Part shown: piece after piece, positions 1 to 13,400 of the stretch | Layout of the letters: the number at the start of each line of letters is the position of its first letter | Numbering within the stretch: the stretch's first letter is position 1 | NCBI RefSeq assembly: GCF_041296265.1 | Contig: NC_091684.1 | Location: 122,004,001 to 122,068,000, forward strand | Origin: Equus caballus | Lineage: Eukaryota; Chordata; Mammalia; Perissodactyla; Equidae | Reading direction: 5' to 3' | DNA: 64,000 nucleotides | Notes under the pieces: generated by a model | What the model saw: only the letters and a program-made list of their open reading frames with translations | The model's database searches: none | Told to the model about the DNA's origin: nothing | Made by a program: the position numbers and the translations under genes

Positions 1-714
1 AGCTTATATAAATTTATGTGGAATTTATTTTACAAATATACCATCATTATGGTATATGTTGTCTTCCAACTTTATTTTTTTAATGCATTATGGATATGTT
101 TCCAAACCAATAAATATATCTTATCAACAGACTTTTCATTGGAAATAAAGTACATATCGTAATGGGTTTATTCATTTCTCACTTTTGGGAAATACAAGTT
201 AAATGTTTGTTTTTGCCACTGCATATAATGTTGTAATGTATATAACTATATATTTATTTTAATGTACTTGGGCTCCTAATCCTATAAGATAGATTTCTAG
301 ATGTGGCCTGGTTACATCATCAGTTCTGCATACTTTTGATTTCAGTAGATAGTGATAAATTGCTCTTGAAATGTTTTCCAGGCCAGTACACAGCTGTGGT
401 GGAATGGCAGTGCTAATTTTCATAAAAAAGGTTTACATGATGGATATCATCAATCTTTTAAACTTATAGCCAATCTAATAGGTGAAAATAGTAATTTTAA
501 CCTAAGTTTAATTTAAACAGTAAATGGCCATGGATAAAAAAGACCAAATAGTGATGGATTATTTATTTTAAAAAAAGCAATATTTCACGTTCCTTCTAAT
601 CACAAATCATCCCAGTTGTCAAAGGTTGAAACCATTGACCTTTGCTATGTGTAGTGCTTTTTGGAGGTTCATAAACTTCGTAAGTATACCATATACCAGT
701 GTACATTTTTTGAC
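1..714. other. AT-rich non-coding DNA, nothing recognised
   Basis: No gene, RNA motif or repeat family that I can name is visible. By position it would be intronic sequence of the SNHG14-type host transcript. That is inferred only from the snoRNAs further right. Confidence 0.5.
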
Positions 715-1620
715 TTTTTAAAATAAAATTTTAGATTTAAAGTTTCAGGAATCGTATAAAGGACTCCATATACTCTTCACCCAGGTTGTTCCCCTACATT
801 GTTGTGTTCTTTTTTCTTACTTTCCCTGCTTTCCTCATTCATCCTTCCCACCCTCTTTCTTTCTTTCTCTCCCTCCCCATATTGTTCTTATTTTATGAAT
901 TATTTGTCACTTACACATGTTATGTCTCTTTAACCTAAAATACTTCACCATTCACTTTCTAAGAGCCTGGGCATCATCTTATATTAACCTTGGTACAGTT
1001 TTCAAAATCATGAAATTTATCAACAGTACAAACATTAATATATAGGCCATAGATTTCACCAGTTGCTTTAGTAATGTTCTTTACATCTATTTCTGCTCTT
1101 ATTCAGGCCCCAGAAAAGGATCCTGTATTGCATTTAAGTGTCATATTTCTGTATACTCATTTAATCTGTAACAGTTTCTCATTCATTCTTAGTCTTTGAT
1201 GACACTAGTATTCTTGAGAAGTAATGGCTAATAGTTTTTAAAGAGATCCCTCAAATTTTTAATTTTTTGATGTTTCCTCGTGAATAGGTTTAGGTTATGT
1301 ATTTTTGGCAGGAATACTTCATAATTTGTCTGTTGAATTCAGTGATTCACATCAGGTGGCACATGATGTCACTTTGACCTGTTATTGGTGACATTAACTT
1401 TAATCACTTGGTTCAATTAGTATCCATTAAGTTTTTCCACTTCAAAGTTAACAGTCCTTTCTAATTAATAAATATTCTTTAGGGATATCATTTAAAAAAT
1501 ATATAAATATCCTATTTGTCCATCAACCTTATTTATGCCATAGTTTTAGCAGTTTCAGGTGATTTTTAGCAGAATCAATGGTGACTTAAAAATCTTTGTT
1601 ATTGGTTATGTATATTAGTT
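715..1620 (-). mobile_element. Old L1 (L1M-type) 3'-UTR fragment
   Basis: The stretch resembles the antisense of an ancient mammalian L1 3' untranslated region: a segment reading like 'cccaggttgttcccctac', then a 'caccagttgctttagtaatg' block and a 'ttgatcacttggtt'-like block in the order I remember for L1M elements. No coding part is attached. Assignment rests on recalled consensus, so the subfamily is not given. Confidence 0.55.
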
Positions 1621-3108
1621 GGTATTCTGCTCTAAGGGAGTTAGTGTATCATGGCTTGTGAGACATGTTCAGCAAAGTATTTTCTGACTTAAAGTACTGA
1701 AGGAAAAGTGAGATAGTAATGCACAGAACAAAGCAGGGAGAGGCTTATCTAATGACTTTAGTGAATTTTATGTCTAAAGTATGCAGCTGAATGTGAGTGG
1801 CACATAGACATCTTTAGAGGTGTTTGATGAAATAGATTTGCATGGCAGAAGGAGAAAAATCATGCTTTTAGTAATAAGTCTTAGCTAGGGAATGTGTCAA
1901 TGCCATCTTTATTGGCAAGTTGTTCAACAATATTCTTCAACTGACTGTGAGGCATTATGGTGGAATCCAGGTTCATATTGACTCTAGATTGATAATCTAT
2001 GTAGATGGTAAATTACCAATATTCCTCCCTATTTTGTTTGTTGTTGCTTTGTTAAATATCCATAACCCTTTAGAGTATCTGATATTGATGTTGAAGGAAC
2101 TGTATTTGAGATGTGATCTAAAGATGAACACTCAGCTTTCTGAATTTTTATTTGTGTTTCACCTGTCACTGTTCCTTCCAACATTGTGTGGTGATGTCTG
2201 TGTTGATAATACAGACTGCTGCAGTGGTTATGTTGGCTAAAACCTATATATCCCTAAATTCTGTTGTTTGTTTTCTGTAATCAGGGAATTGTAAGTAATG
2301 TAATCATAATTCCAAATTTTGTGCCAGTTAAATAAGATTTCCAGAATAAAGATATTCTAAGTTTTGAAAAGTGTCTGGGTTGAATTGGTGAAATGTTCTT
2401 AATCATCCTGAATATGATGAGTTTCAAAATATGGCTCAGTGTTGCTGAGATGCAGTCAACCTGATACGAGTAGAAATGGCATACCAGTTTATAAATTGTA
2501 AACCAATGCCATGTATTTGTGGAGGCATGGACATGACCTAAAGCTTTGGCTTAAAATGGTGTTCTGAATATTCCCTGCTCCCTGAATCCAACTTTGTATT
2601 TAGTCTTTAATGACAGGCTTGTAGCAGTAGTTCAGTAAATATTGTCATTAAATGCATGACAAAAAAATGGAAGTGAGGCCAAAATTACTAACTGTAAACA
2701 AATGACATAGCGACTCTTTGTGTCGTGCAAATAAACAGGCAAATTACCAGTGGAAAAACTTGTCATCTAAAGAAGGTGAAACAATTGAAGAAGGCTATCA
2801 GGTCTTTTACCATTTTAAAATAAATATTGTTACTTTCATATGTCTTGGAAAGTTTGAAATCTGCCTGATTAAATACATTCTCCTCTCTTCCATGAGCCTG
2901 TGTATATCAGATTATTGTTTTGGTATTAGGTCATTAAGACAGTTTTATTACCAAATTCATACATTCAGCCTCAATGTAGAAAACCCTTAATGTTTCCATG
3001 ATATGAAAGGAGTTTTCAAAAAATAAATAGGAAATCACAACAGTAAAGCATTTGCTAGTTAATTGTTCTCTGGGATGATAATAGAAACTCTGTTGCTAAA
3101 CATTTTTT
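1621..3108. other. AT-rich non-coding DNA, nothing recognised
   Basis: Short open frames such as 1920-2240 have no family resemblance and ordinary AT-rich composition. A weak box C/D look-alike at 2,414-2,464 was considered and rejected. No other structure is seen. Confidence 0.45.
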
Positions 3109-3344
3109 TATTTTTTAAGATTGGCACCTGAGCTAACATCTGTTGCCAATCTTTTTTTTTTTCTTCTCCCAAAAGCCCCCCACTACGGAACTGCACACTC
3201 CAGTTGTAGGTCCCTCTGGTCGTGCCATGTGGGATGCCACCTCAGCATGGCCTGAAGAGCAGTGCCATGTCTGTGCCCAGGATATGAACCCTGGACCACC
3301 GAAGCAAAGCGCGCAAACCCAACCACTTGCCCCGGACCGACCCC
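3109..3344 (-). mobile_element. ERE-type SINE, minus strand
   Basis: Equine tRNA-derived SINE in antisense. Its T-rich tail is at the left and its tRNA-like head at the right, ending in a degraded GGCCAGCCC-type start. The body holds the 'gtgccatgtgggatgcc' block shared with the other EREs. The direct repeat CATTTTTT at both ends (3,101 and 3,345) fits a target-site duplication. Confidence 0.85.
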
Positions 3345-6300
3345 CATTTTTTGATATGAGAAGAATGTAGATTAGTCCTGAAGAGAACTCTGCCTCTCTA
3401 ATTTTAAATGTAAATAGAATCCATATGCCCTTAGCCTGGAGAAGAGGGCAAGGGGGCAACATGCCTGGGTCTTTTTCATGATGAAAGGCACTTTCAAGGA
3501 AGCAGCCTATGAACTTGAAATGAAGATGCAAAGGGGAGTAAATATGGATGAACACAGTGACTACCCATTAAAGATAGGCCCAGCAACGACTGTGGAATCT
3601 CTCCAATCAGGGTGCAATGTTCTCTTAGTGGGAACAGAGTGAGGTAGACAAAGAAAAGTTTAAGGAGAAGATTGTAGCCTATTATTTCTTTCTGTATCTC
3701 TTGAGTTCTACTACTCTCATAAATAATTTGCACATAAATCCAGACCTGTGGCTTTTCTGGTAATTGGTTTAAATAGGACATTAAATTAATTCTAAAGGAA
3801 AACTATACAATTGGTTAAAATTGCTACTTCTGTATTTATTTGATAATTTGAGATAGTCTGTGCTACATCATTTTGCCTAGTTCATCATATATGAAATTAT
3901 ATAACAAGCATGTTATCTTTAATTTTTCCAGAAGATAATTAAATCTGATATATTATTTATCTCCATGAACTATATAAACCCTAAAAATGTCTTCCCTCCC
4001 ATAATTTCTCATTCAGCATTTTCCAAGGTAGAGTGTTCTCACTTAGTGTTTGGGGCAAGACTTCTTCCCCTGTGCAATGGCTGCATTTTATTCGTAATTA
4101 ACATGCCAACTGCTTTTGTTTTTCAAAATAGCCAATCTTTGGTTTTCACTATACTTAAGTTTATATATTCAAACAGGTTAGGTAGGAAAGAAATCACCAT
4201 GGATAAAATACTGGTAAGATAGCAAAAGTGGAAGAAAGCAAGTTACGTGATTATTTCAGTAGTCATATTAAAAATGTTGTACTAAGTTGGTTGGTGTAGA
4301 AGTGTTGAGAAGTACTGAGAATTAAGATGTACTTTGAAAGTATTGTCAATCCTACTTGACAAAGGATTGAATGGTACTGGGTGAGACCAGAAGAGGATTC
4401 AAATAGGACAGTATGATCATGGCCTCAGCAACCAAGTGAATGGTGATACCATTTACTTAGCTAGGGAAGATTGAGTTTCTCAGAATGCGTGATAAGAAAG
4501 AGATCTGTTTTGCCAGTTTTGTATTCATAGTAAATGCATAGATTAAGGTGTTGATTTTCAAGGTAGAAATAGGACTCTGGGGCTCATGGAGGAGATTGGA
4601 GTTTGAGATGTTACTTTGCGTTAATCCATACAAAACTGTTACTTATGGTCAAGGGGAAAGGATGAGATCTAGAGATGGAATATATATGGGAATAGAAATA
4701 CATTTGTCTGAAGACTGTGCCTTGGGTGCTATAGTGTTTAGATATGGAATAAATGAGAAGGATCTGTTAAAGGAGATTGTCAAGAGTGGCTACAGTCAGT
4801 GAGTAAAAACCAGTGTTGTGTTGTCCCTAATGAGAAATGAAGAATGAGTTTCAAAATGGAATGCGAGAGCAGGTGGCTTTTGCATGGCATTGAAAGCACA
4901 ATTAAGTTTGGGAAGAAAGAGAATGTCATTGATTTTAATTAAAAGTGCTGTATGGATGATAATACTTTTAATATTGGCAAGGCCAAATCAAAGGATCCCT
5001 CTGAGACAACCCTGTAAAGATCTTACCAGTGTCAGCCTGGCATAGACACGTGCTAGAATCTTGTGAGTTCATTTGCATAAATCATAATAAAATAAAGATG
5101 CATCTCAATGGAGCAATTTGAGATCCTCTTCAGTGTTTCACATTATATGCACACAGGATAGAATTTGTTGTCTTCATTACAACTCCTCAGTCCTCCAGTA
5201 ATAACCTTTGTGCAACTTTATCCTTTGAGTTCCCACTTACATTGTGTCTATCTGCTCCTGCATCCATTGGTCATGGTGGAATATCTCATAATGGCAAGAT
5301 TGCTCAGTAGTTCCAGAGATCTTGGCTTTTGTGAGATGTGGAGTAAAGACTGTTGAAGAAAGGAATGAGTGAAGGGCCAAGTGAATAACAACCTAATCAT
5401 AAACAAGTGGAAAAGAAATGAAGAAAGGATAGTGCTAGGAATCAAGGAGTCATGGGAGATGGAATGTACAGAAGGTGGAATTTTGAAGCACAGAGCTGTA
5501 AAGGCAAGGCCAAGGTGTGCTGAATCTACATTGTAGATACTAGTGCTAGAGGGTGGTAAATGTCAATAACATCACTAAAGTCAAGAGAAGATATGACTCT
5601 GGAAGATGATCTTTCACAGCTGAGTGTGGGATATTTGCAGAAACTTATTGTATATTGGCAATCACTAGTTAATGGCTTAGAAATGAGTCTGGAAATTTTT
5701 TGTCCAACTGCTCTAAATTGCCACCACTCAATTTGTGACATACTTCATGTCTCTCACGTTTCATTTGCCAAGTTTTATTTTGTAGCGGTTTAACAGACTA
5801 GAAATAATGGACTCCTTTGGACTGGGATATTTCCTATTCATATTTAACTTTCCACTACCTTACAGAGCCTAGCATGTAGCAGATATATAATTTTATAACT
5901 GCATTGACTGAACTACTTGATTAGTGGATGAGTGAGGTTTTGATGAAGTAGGCAATCACTTAAAGAGCAAGAAAAATAGAAGTTTATAGAGACCCAGCGT
6001 GAGGGATCTCTTTGAGGACATTTTATGGGGAGGTTATGGCCATGACTGAGGAAATCATATATTATGTAGACTATGCAGAGTTGGAATGTGCAAATACAGA
6101 CTGTAGTATTGGGGAATTGAGCATCTGCTGGATTAGACATTTTGTGATGAAAATTTTGGGTTGAGTTTTAAATCCCCATTTATATCTGTGGAATAGTAGA
6201 ATGCAACTTTTGTTTTCTTTCCTGCTAGTATGGCATGTACCAGTGGTGTCCTTGTTTTCTCCTGGGTTGTCTCAAACAAAATTCAAAGAGGAAACTTTAT

Positions 6301-8135
6301 ATATGCTAAACTTTTTTCCTTTGGATAGAATCAACAACATATTTTGTAGTATTGCTTTTGTTATGTGCAGTATGTCTCATAAAATACTCATTTTCTCTGT
6401 ATAATACGCTCCAATATATTTAAAATTACTTTGAAAGAGAACAGCTGTTATTGAGGAGAGAGTGTGGACAGATCAATGATAAGACATAGAATTCAGAATA
6501 TAGTCACTTATAAATGGCTTTCAGTTTATGAGGAGGAGCAATATAGTACAATATATATGGCTGACTTTCGTGAGACCATTCAGTGTCCTCATAATACTGT
6601 ATTTATATTACTTTATTTGAACTTTCTAACTTTTAAAAGTTATTTCTTTGTGTATCTGTATGCCAACCTACCATGACAATATGATAGGTCTTTCCCAAAA
6701 GTATGTATTCATCTATGTGACTCAGTTCACTTGTTTAGTATTGGAATTCAAGGAGTGCTGAAGAAATGTCAACTGACTAATGTTGGATGGGGGAGTATAT
6801 GTGTTTCAAATAAGAGAACAAGAAAGACAATAAGGAAAAAGAACTATACATGAGTCTTTCACAATACTCTTAGGTTTAGGAAGTCTACAATAATAAGAAA
6901 ACTCAACTTTATGGAGATTGTGAAGAGGTGAAAATTATCCTATCAGCAGAGAGCTGACCAAGTTGTCTGAGAGTGTTGATTTATAGAAGGGCAGAAGCAT
7001 CAGGTGAATAGCAGATAGACCTCTTCTTGTGTTCTTTCTGGCTTTTAATCAGCTGTTCTGGGTTTGAAATTTCTTCTGACTTTATTAACTTTACAAAAAT
7101 ACTACCGTTGGTTCAATTTGGAGTACAGATACAACTAGAGCTCTGTTAAATTGTCTAGTTCATTCATGGTTATCTTCATTCATAATATTATATGGGATTC
7201 CCACCCACACCCCCTTCTCTTAGTGGAGAAAGTGGTGGTTTGGAGAGAGCATCTGAATGGATTCATGATAAAATGCTAAATTTTGGATGAGACCATTGTT
7301 GATTGGCACTTAAATCTGAAGTGTTTCAGGACGGGTCAGTATGTCTTAATGTAAATAGGTGCATGCATTCAGTCTTTTTGCTTTGGCTTCCAACTTCAAA
7401 CTCTTAAATAATAAATTTCCATCCTTATTAATACCCAGACCAATTCTGATTCACTTTGTCTTGTGTTCTGTCTCCTTTTCCCAAAATACGTATAATGAGC
7501 TCCTACTTGACAGGGATATTTTTTTCTATTGTCTTGTCTTATGCTGCAATGTCAGAAAGTAAGAATTTCATCAAAGTTTATTAAGTAAACAAATTTTTTA
7601 AGGAGTGAGAGAGAGGTCATAAATAATGAGAGACTATAACAATAAAGAAGTGATAGCATTATTCAGATAGACATGATCTTATTTGAGTAATTTTGGAATC
7701 TCTTGTGTTTGACAATGTTGAAAGAGAACATTAAATTTAATGATTTTTTTCTTAGATGTAGACATGTAGGTATTAACTCTATAAAGTGGTTTGTTTAAAA
7801 TTAAGTAATAGGTAATAACTATAAAAATGTCTGAATTTGGGAAATTAGAAGAGCTTCACTCTGGGTCTTCCTTCCTATGTCTGTTCCATGTGAATGTTGT
7901 ATAATTCACACTTTTCTGTGACTCCTACTTTGGTAACCCCTTTGAATTCGTGCAGGGAAGGGAGAGGGCTACCACTGATAACAATTTGGATCTATCTTCA
8001 GATTCATTGAGATGCAAAGGAAGTGAGCTTTCTTGGACTAAGAAATCCTCTTTGTGTTTCCCAGGGAAATATAAGGGCTTAGTTGTGCCAGTTGCTACTA
8101 CTTTTGTTTGATATTGCTTAGGAAATCTGCATTCC
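3345..8135. other. AT-rich non-coding DNA, nothing firmly recognised
   Basis: About 4.8 kb without a convincing gene. Stretches near 4.3-5.6 kb and 6.4-7.0 kb look like very old degraded repeat sequence, but I cannot name the family. The open frames here (85 aa or less) are short, overlap on both strands and resemble no known protein. Confidence 0.4.
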
Positions 8136-8812
8136 TAAAATTTTTTTCCCCAGATTTATTGAGGTATAATCGACAAAATTGTCGGATCTTTAAAGTATGA
8201 TATAAAATTGTAAGATGTGTAAAGTTATATTTCAAGATGATTTGATATATACATATACATATGTATACACACACATACACACACACACGCTCTCAGTGTG
8301 AAAGGAATTCCCCCATTGAGTTAGTGAAAACATCCATCACCTCACATTTTTTTTTCTTGTTTTTGGTGAAAACATTTAAGTTCTACTCTCTTAGCAAATT
8401 CCAGTTATACAATAGTGTTAACAATTATAGTCACCATGTTATATATTATATCCTCAGACTTTATTTATCTTGCAACTGGAAGTTTGTACCCTTTTACCAA
8501 CCTCTCTCTATTTCTCCCACCCCCCAGCCCCTAACAACCACTTTTCTGCTCTCTGTAGAGAGACTTCTATGACTTTGACTTTCTTTTTTTTTTTAAGATT
8601 CCACATATAGGAGATACCATACAGTATTTGATTTGTCTTTCTGTCCTATTTCACTTAGCATAATGTCCTCCAGGTTTATCTATTTTGTCACAAATGACAA
8701 AATTTCCTTCTTTTTTAAGGGTTAATAATGTTCCGTGTGTGTGTGTGTGTGTATGTATATATACACACATACATACATACATATGGTATTTTTGTTATCC
8801 ATTCATCTGTTG
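8136..8812 (-). mobile_element. L1 3'-UTR fragment with simple repeats
   Basis: Antisense L1M-type 3' UTR: the 'agatttattgaggtataat' opening, the 'caccatgttatatatta' middle, the 'ttcacttagcataatgtcc' block and the 'ttatccattcatctgttgat' end are all present in order. TA/CA-type simple repeats lie at about 8,240-8,290 and a GT/ATAC-rich one at about 8,736-8,783. It joins directly to L1 reverse-transcriptase sequence at about 8,813, so the last part of ORF2 is missing between them. Confidence 0.75.
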
Positions 8813-11800
8813 ATCCACACTTAATTTTATTCCTAGATATTTTATTCTTTTTGTTGCGATTGTAAATTGGATTCTTGAGTTCTCTCTCTGTTAGTTCTTT
8901 ATTAGAGTGTAGAAATGCAACTGATATTTGTAAGTTGATTTTGTACCATGCAGCTTTACTGTAGTTGTTGGTTATTTCTAATAGTTTTTCAATTGATTCT
9001 TTAGGGTTTTCTATATATAAAATCATACCATCTGCAAACAGCGAGAGTTTCACTTCTTCGTTTCCTGTTTGGATTCCTTTTATTCCTTTTTCTTGCCTAA
9101 TTGGTCTAGCCAAAACCTCTAGTACAATGTTGAGTAAGAGTGATGAGAGTGGGCACCCTTGTCTTGTTCCTGTTTTTAGGGTGATGGTACTCAGTTTTTG
9201 CCCATTGAGTATGATGTTGGCTGTGGGTTTGTCATATATGTCCTTTTATTATGTTGAGGTAATTTCCTTCTATCCCCATTTTGTTCACAGTGTTTATCAT
9301 AAGTGGCTGTTGGATCTTGTCAAATGTTTTCTCTGCATCTATTGAGCTGTTCATATGATTTTTATTCCTCCATTTGTTGATGCGGTGTATCATGTTGATT
9401 GATTTGTGGATGGTGAACCATCTGTGTGTCCCTGGTATAAATCCCACTTCGTCATGATGTATGATACTTTTGATGTATTGTTGAATTTGGGTTGCCAAAA
9501 TTTTGAGGATTTTTGCATCTGTGTTCATTAACGATATTGGCTTGTTGCTTTTCTTTTTTGTGTTGTCTTTGTCATGCTTTGGTATCAGAGTGATGTTGGC
9601 ATCATAGAGTGTGTTAGGAAGTGTTCTATCTTTCCTAATTTCTTGGAATAGCTTGAGAAGGATAGCTATTAAATCTTCTCTGAAAGTTTGGTAGTATTCT
9701 CAGGGAAGCCATCTGGGCCTGGGGTTTTATTTTTTGGCATGCTTTTGATTACTGTTTCAATCTCTTTCCTTGTGAGTAGTCTATACAGATTGTCTGTTTC
9801 TTCTTGGTTCAGCTTTGGGAGGTTGTGAGAGTCTAAGGATTTATCCATTTCCTCTAGATCATCCATTTTGTTTGCAAGCAGTCTTTCGTAGTCTTCTCTT
9901 ATAATCTGTTCTATTTCTGTGGTGTCTGTTGTTATTTCTCCTCTTTCATTTCTGATTTTGTTTATCTGAGCTTTCTCTCTTCTTTCTTTGTAAATCTGGC
10001 TAGGGGATTGTTGGTTTTGTTTCTCTTCTCAAAGAAACCCAGCTCTTTGTTTCTTTGATCCTTTCACCTGCCTTTTTTGTTTCAATTGCATTTATTTCTA
10101 CTCTGATTTTTATTCTCTCCTGCTGACTTTTGGCTTTGTTTGTTTTTCTTTTTCTAATTCAGTTAGGTGTAGTTTGAGATTCCTTATTTGGGATTTTTCT
10201 TTTTTGTTAAGGTGAGCCTGTATCGTGGTGAATTTCCCTATTATTACTGCTTTTTCTGCATCCCATATGAGTTCATATGGTATGTTTTCATTTTCATTTG
10301 TCTCCAGATATTTTTTGATTTACCCTTTAATTTCGTCAATGATGCATTGTTTGTTCTATAGCATGTTGTTTAGTCTCCACATCTTTCTCCCTTTCTCAGC
10401 TTTTTTCTTGTAATTATTTCGAGCTTCATGGCATTGTGATATGAAATGATGCTTGTTATTATTTCAATCTTCTTACATTATTGAGGCTTGCCTTGTTTCT
10501 CAATATATGGTCTATCCTTGGGAATGTTCCATTCATGCTTGAGAAGAATGTGTATTCTGCCGTTTTTGGATGGAGTCTTCTCTATATATGTCTATTAAGT
10601 CCAGCTGGTGTAGCTTTTCATTTAATTCCACTGTTAACTTGTTGACTTTCCGTCTGGATGATCTATCCATTGATATGTGCGCAGTGTTGAGGTCCCTTTC
10701 TGTTTTTGTGTTATTATTAATATATCATTTTAGGTTTGTTAATAGTTGTGTTATGAACTTTGGTGCTCCTGTGTTGGGTGCGTAGATATTTATAAGTGTT
10801 ATGTCTTCTTGGTGGAGTGTCCCTTTTTTTTCATTATATACTGCCCCTCTTTGTTTCTCTTTACCTGGCTTATCTTGAAGTCTACGTTGTGTGCTATAAG
10901 TATTTCAATACCTGCTTTCTTTTGTTTGCCATTAGCTTGGAGTATCGTCTTCCATCCCTTCACTGTGAACCTGTGTTTGTCATTGAAGCTGAGATGTGTT
11001 TCCTCGAGGCAACATTTTGTTGGGTCTTGTTCTTTAATTCATCTCATCACTCTGTCTTTTTATTGGAGAATTCAATCCATTTACATTTAGGGTGATTATC
11101 AATATATGAGGGCTCAATGCTGCCATTGTATGATTCATTTTCTGGTTCTCCTGCATTTTCTTTGTTTCTCGTCCCATGTGTTTCAGTTCACCAATTGAGT
11201 TATGTAGCTTTTTATGTTGAGTTTCTTTATTATCTCCTTATTTATTATTTGTATCTGTGTTCTACTTTTTTCTTTAGTGGTTACCATGAGGTTTGTATGC
11301 AAAATCTCACAGATAAGATAGTCTATTTTCTGATTGCCTCTTATTTTCTTAGACTAAACCAATTCAGTCCCCTTCCACTTCCCCGTCTATGTTGTTCTTG
11401 TCACATCTTATTCCCTCTTGTGTTGTGAGCATGTGGTTAAAATGACAAAATTATCCTTTTGTTTTTGGTGTTTTTTCCCTTCCCTTTATCTTTAATGTGA
11501 TACTTGAGTATTTTCTATCCTATTCTGATATATAGCTACAATTTTTTATTTTTGTCTACCTATTTAGCTCCTTACTCAGGGATTCATAACCCCTTCCTCC
11601 CTTTTTTTTTTCAGTTATGAGGGCCTTATTGAGGATTTATTTGTGTGTGTGGCAGTCTTGTGGGTACCAATTCCCTTAGCTTTTGTTTATCTTGGAACGT
11701 TTTTATTTCTCCATCATATCTGAAGGTTATTTTCACTGGATGGAATATTCTTGGCTGAAAGTTTTTGTCCTTCAAAGATTTGAATATGTCTTTCCAGTCT

Positions 11801-13125
11801 CTCCTAGCCTCTAAGGTTTCTGCACAGAAATCTGCTGAAAGCCTGATTGGGATTCCTTTGTAGGTTATTTTCTTATGCCTCACTGCCCTTAGTATTTCTT
11901 CTTAGTCATTCACTTTTGCCAGTTTTACTACTATATGCCTTGCAATAGGTCCTCTTACTTTGACATTTTTGGGAATCTGGTACCGCCTTTCACCTGGATT
12001 TCCACCTTTTTCCCCAAGTTTGGGAAGCTTTCGGCTATTATTTCTTTGCACAAGCTTTCTGCTCAGTTCTCCTCTTCTCCCTGTGGAATACCTATAGTTC
12101 TTATGTTGCATTTCCTAATTGACTTGGATATTTCTCTGAGACTTTCATTTAATTTTAGTCTTAAGTCTCTCTCCTCTTCTATCTAGACCATGTCAATATA
12201 TCTATCTTCAATCATGCTGATGCACTCCTCAATGATATCCACTTGAGCATTCAGGGAATCCATATTTTGTTTTATCTAATCCATTGTGTCTTTCATCTCC
12301 AATACTTCTGATTGCTTCTTCTTATAATTTCAATCTCTATTGTGAAGTAGCTCCTCAATTCCTCGAATTGTTTCTGTACATTCTCTTTTAACTCATTGAA
12401 TTTTAAGATGATAGCTATTTTGAATTCTCTGTCATTTAGATTCCATAATTCTGTGTCTTCAGGATTGATTTTTGTGTACTTGTCATTTTCCTTCTCCTCT
12501 GGAGATTTAATATAATTTTTGATACTGCTGGATTGTGTGGCTCTGTTTTTGTGCATTGTGGTGTTATTTGGTCATATTTACCATGCATCACCTCTGGGTA
12601 GGGTTCAAGAGCTGTGTATTCTGAGCCCTCTGCATTCCACTGGGATTCCAGATGCTGGAGCTGGCACTGGGCAGGTGGAGGGAGGGGTGCTTTTTTTTAC
12701 CTGCTCTTGGGTTTTCTCACTCTGCCCTTGCTACTCGCTCACCTGGGGTGTTGGCTTGATGAAGTCATGCCTCATGGTAGCTTTCACCCTGGTAGGAGGC
12801 TTTCCCCTAGGCTGCAAGGGACCTCATGGACCTTTGATGTCCCCATGAATGAGCGTCCCCCTACCACCTGCCTTCCCCCTCGAAAGCCACTTGCAATACC
12901 CAGGTCTTTGGGGAGGCAGCACTACTTTCTCTTACCTAGTTACCCATCCACCAAGGAGGGTTCTGGCACCTCTACCTTCTGACATATGGCTGAGTGTGTC
13001 TCTCAGATGACTTTTGTGTTGCATGAATGGTCTCTGTTGAAATACGAATGTCTTTTTAGTTGTATTGTGGAGAGGAGAGATCACTGGGAGAGCTCTCTAC
13101 CATGATGCTGACGTCCAGTATACCA
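8813..13125 (-). mobile_element. L1 element, minus strand, degenerate ORF2 and ORF1 plus 5' UTR
   Basis: Antisense LINE-1 of about 4.3 kb. ORF2p reverse-transcriptase pieces lie at 8,715-9,113 (contains [17 protein letters not shown], where L1 normally has FADD, so one catalytic aspartate is replaced by glycine), 9,232-9,528 and 9,669-9,866 (MPKNKTPGPDGF motif). The endonuclease half of ORF2 lies at about 10.0-11.6 kb. ORF1p follows: C-terminal RNA-binding region at 11,626-11,883 and 11,902-12,111, N-terminal coiled-coil part at 12,293-12,556. A GC-richer 5' UTR runs to about 13.12 kb. The ORF2 C-terminal third is absent and the frames are broken, so the copy is dead. Only the L1 identity is firm; the subfamily is not assigned. 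Confidence 0.85.
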
Positions 13126-13400
13126 AGATATTTTTTGATTTCTCTTTTTTCCTCTTTGACCCATTGGTTGTTCAGGAGCATTTTTTCTAATCTATATATA
13201 TTTGTGAATTTTCTAGTTTTCTTCTTGTAATTGATTTCTAATTTCATAGTACTGTGGTCAGAAGAGATACTTGATATGATTTCAATCTCCTTACATTTAT
13301 TAAGACTTATTTTTGGCCTAAGATATGATCTATTCTGGAGAATGGTCCATGTACACTTGAGAAGAACGTTCTGAATACGTCTGTTAAGTCTGTCTCATTC
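13126..13400 (-). mobile_element. Outer L1, left piece (ORF2), split by the ERV
   Basis: Antisense L1 ORF2 sequence ('gacccattggttgttcagga' block, then 'gaagaacgttctgaatacgtctgttaag'-type sequence). In an intact L1 the next bases read like those resuming at about 21,545 ('gattatctatccattgttga'). This piece and the one at 21,538-24,968 are therefore two halves of one L1 opened by the retroviral insertion. Confidence 0.8.

Noticed and set aside
2414-2464. Box C/D-like layout (ATGATGA ... CTGA) on the + strand
   Set aside because: The flanks do not pair to form a terminal stem, there is no match to a PWS-region snoRNA that I remember, and such spacing is expected by chance in AT-rich DNA.
3477-3560. 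ATGATGA motif considered as box C
   Set aside because: No CTGA box at a suitable distance and no terminal stem.
4300-5600. Possible ancient LTR or DNA-transposon remains
   Set aside because: Only vague resemblance to repeat consensus. I could not name a family or find ends.
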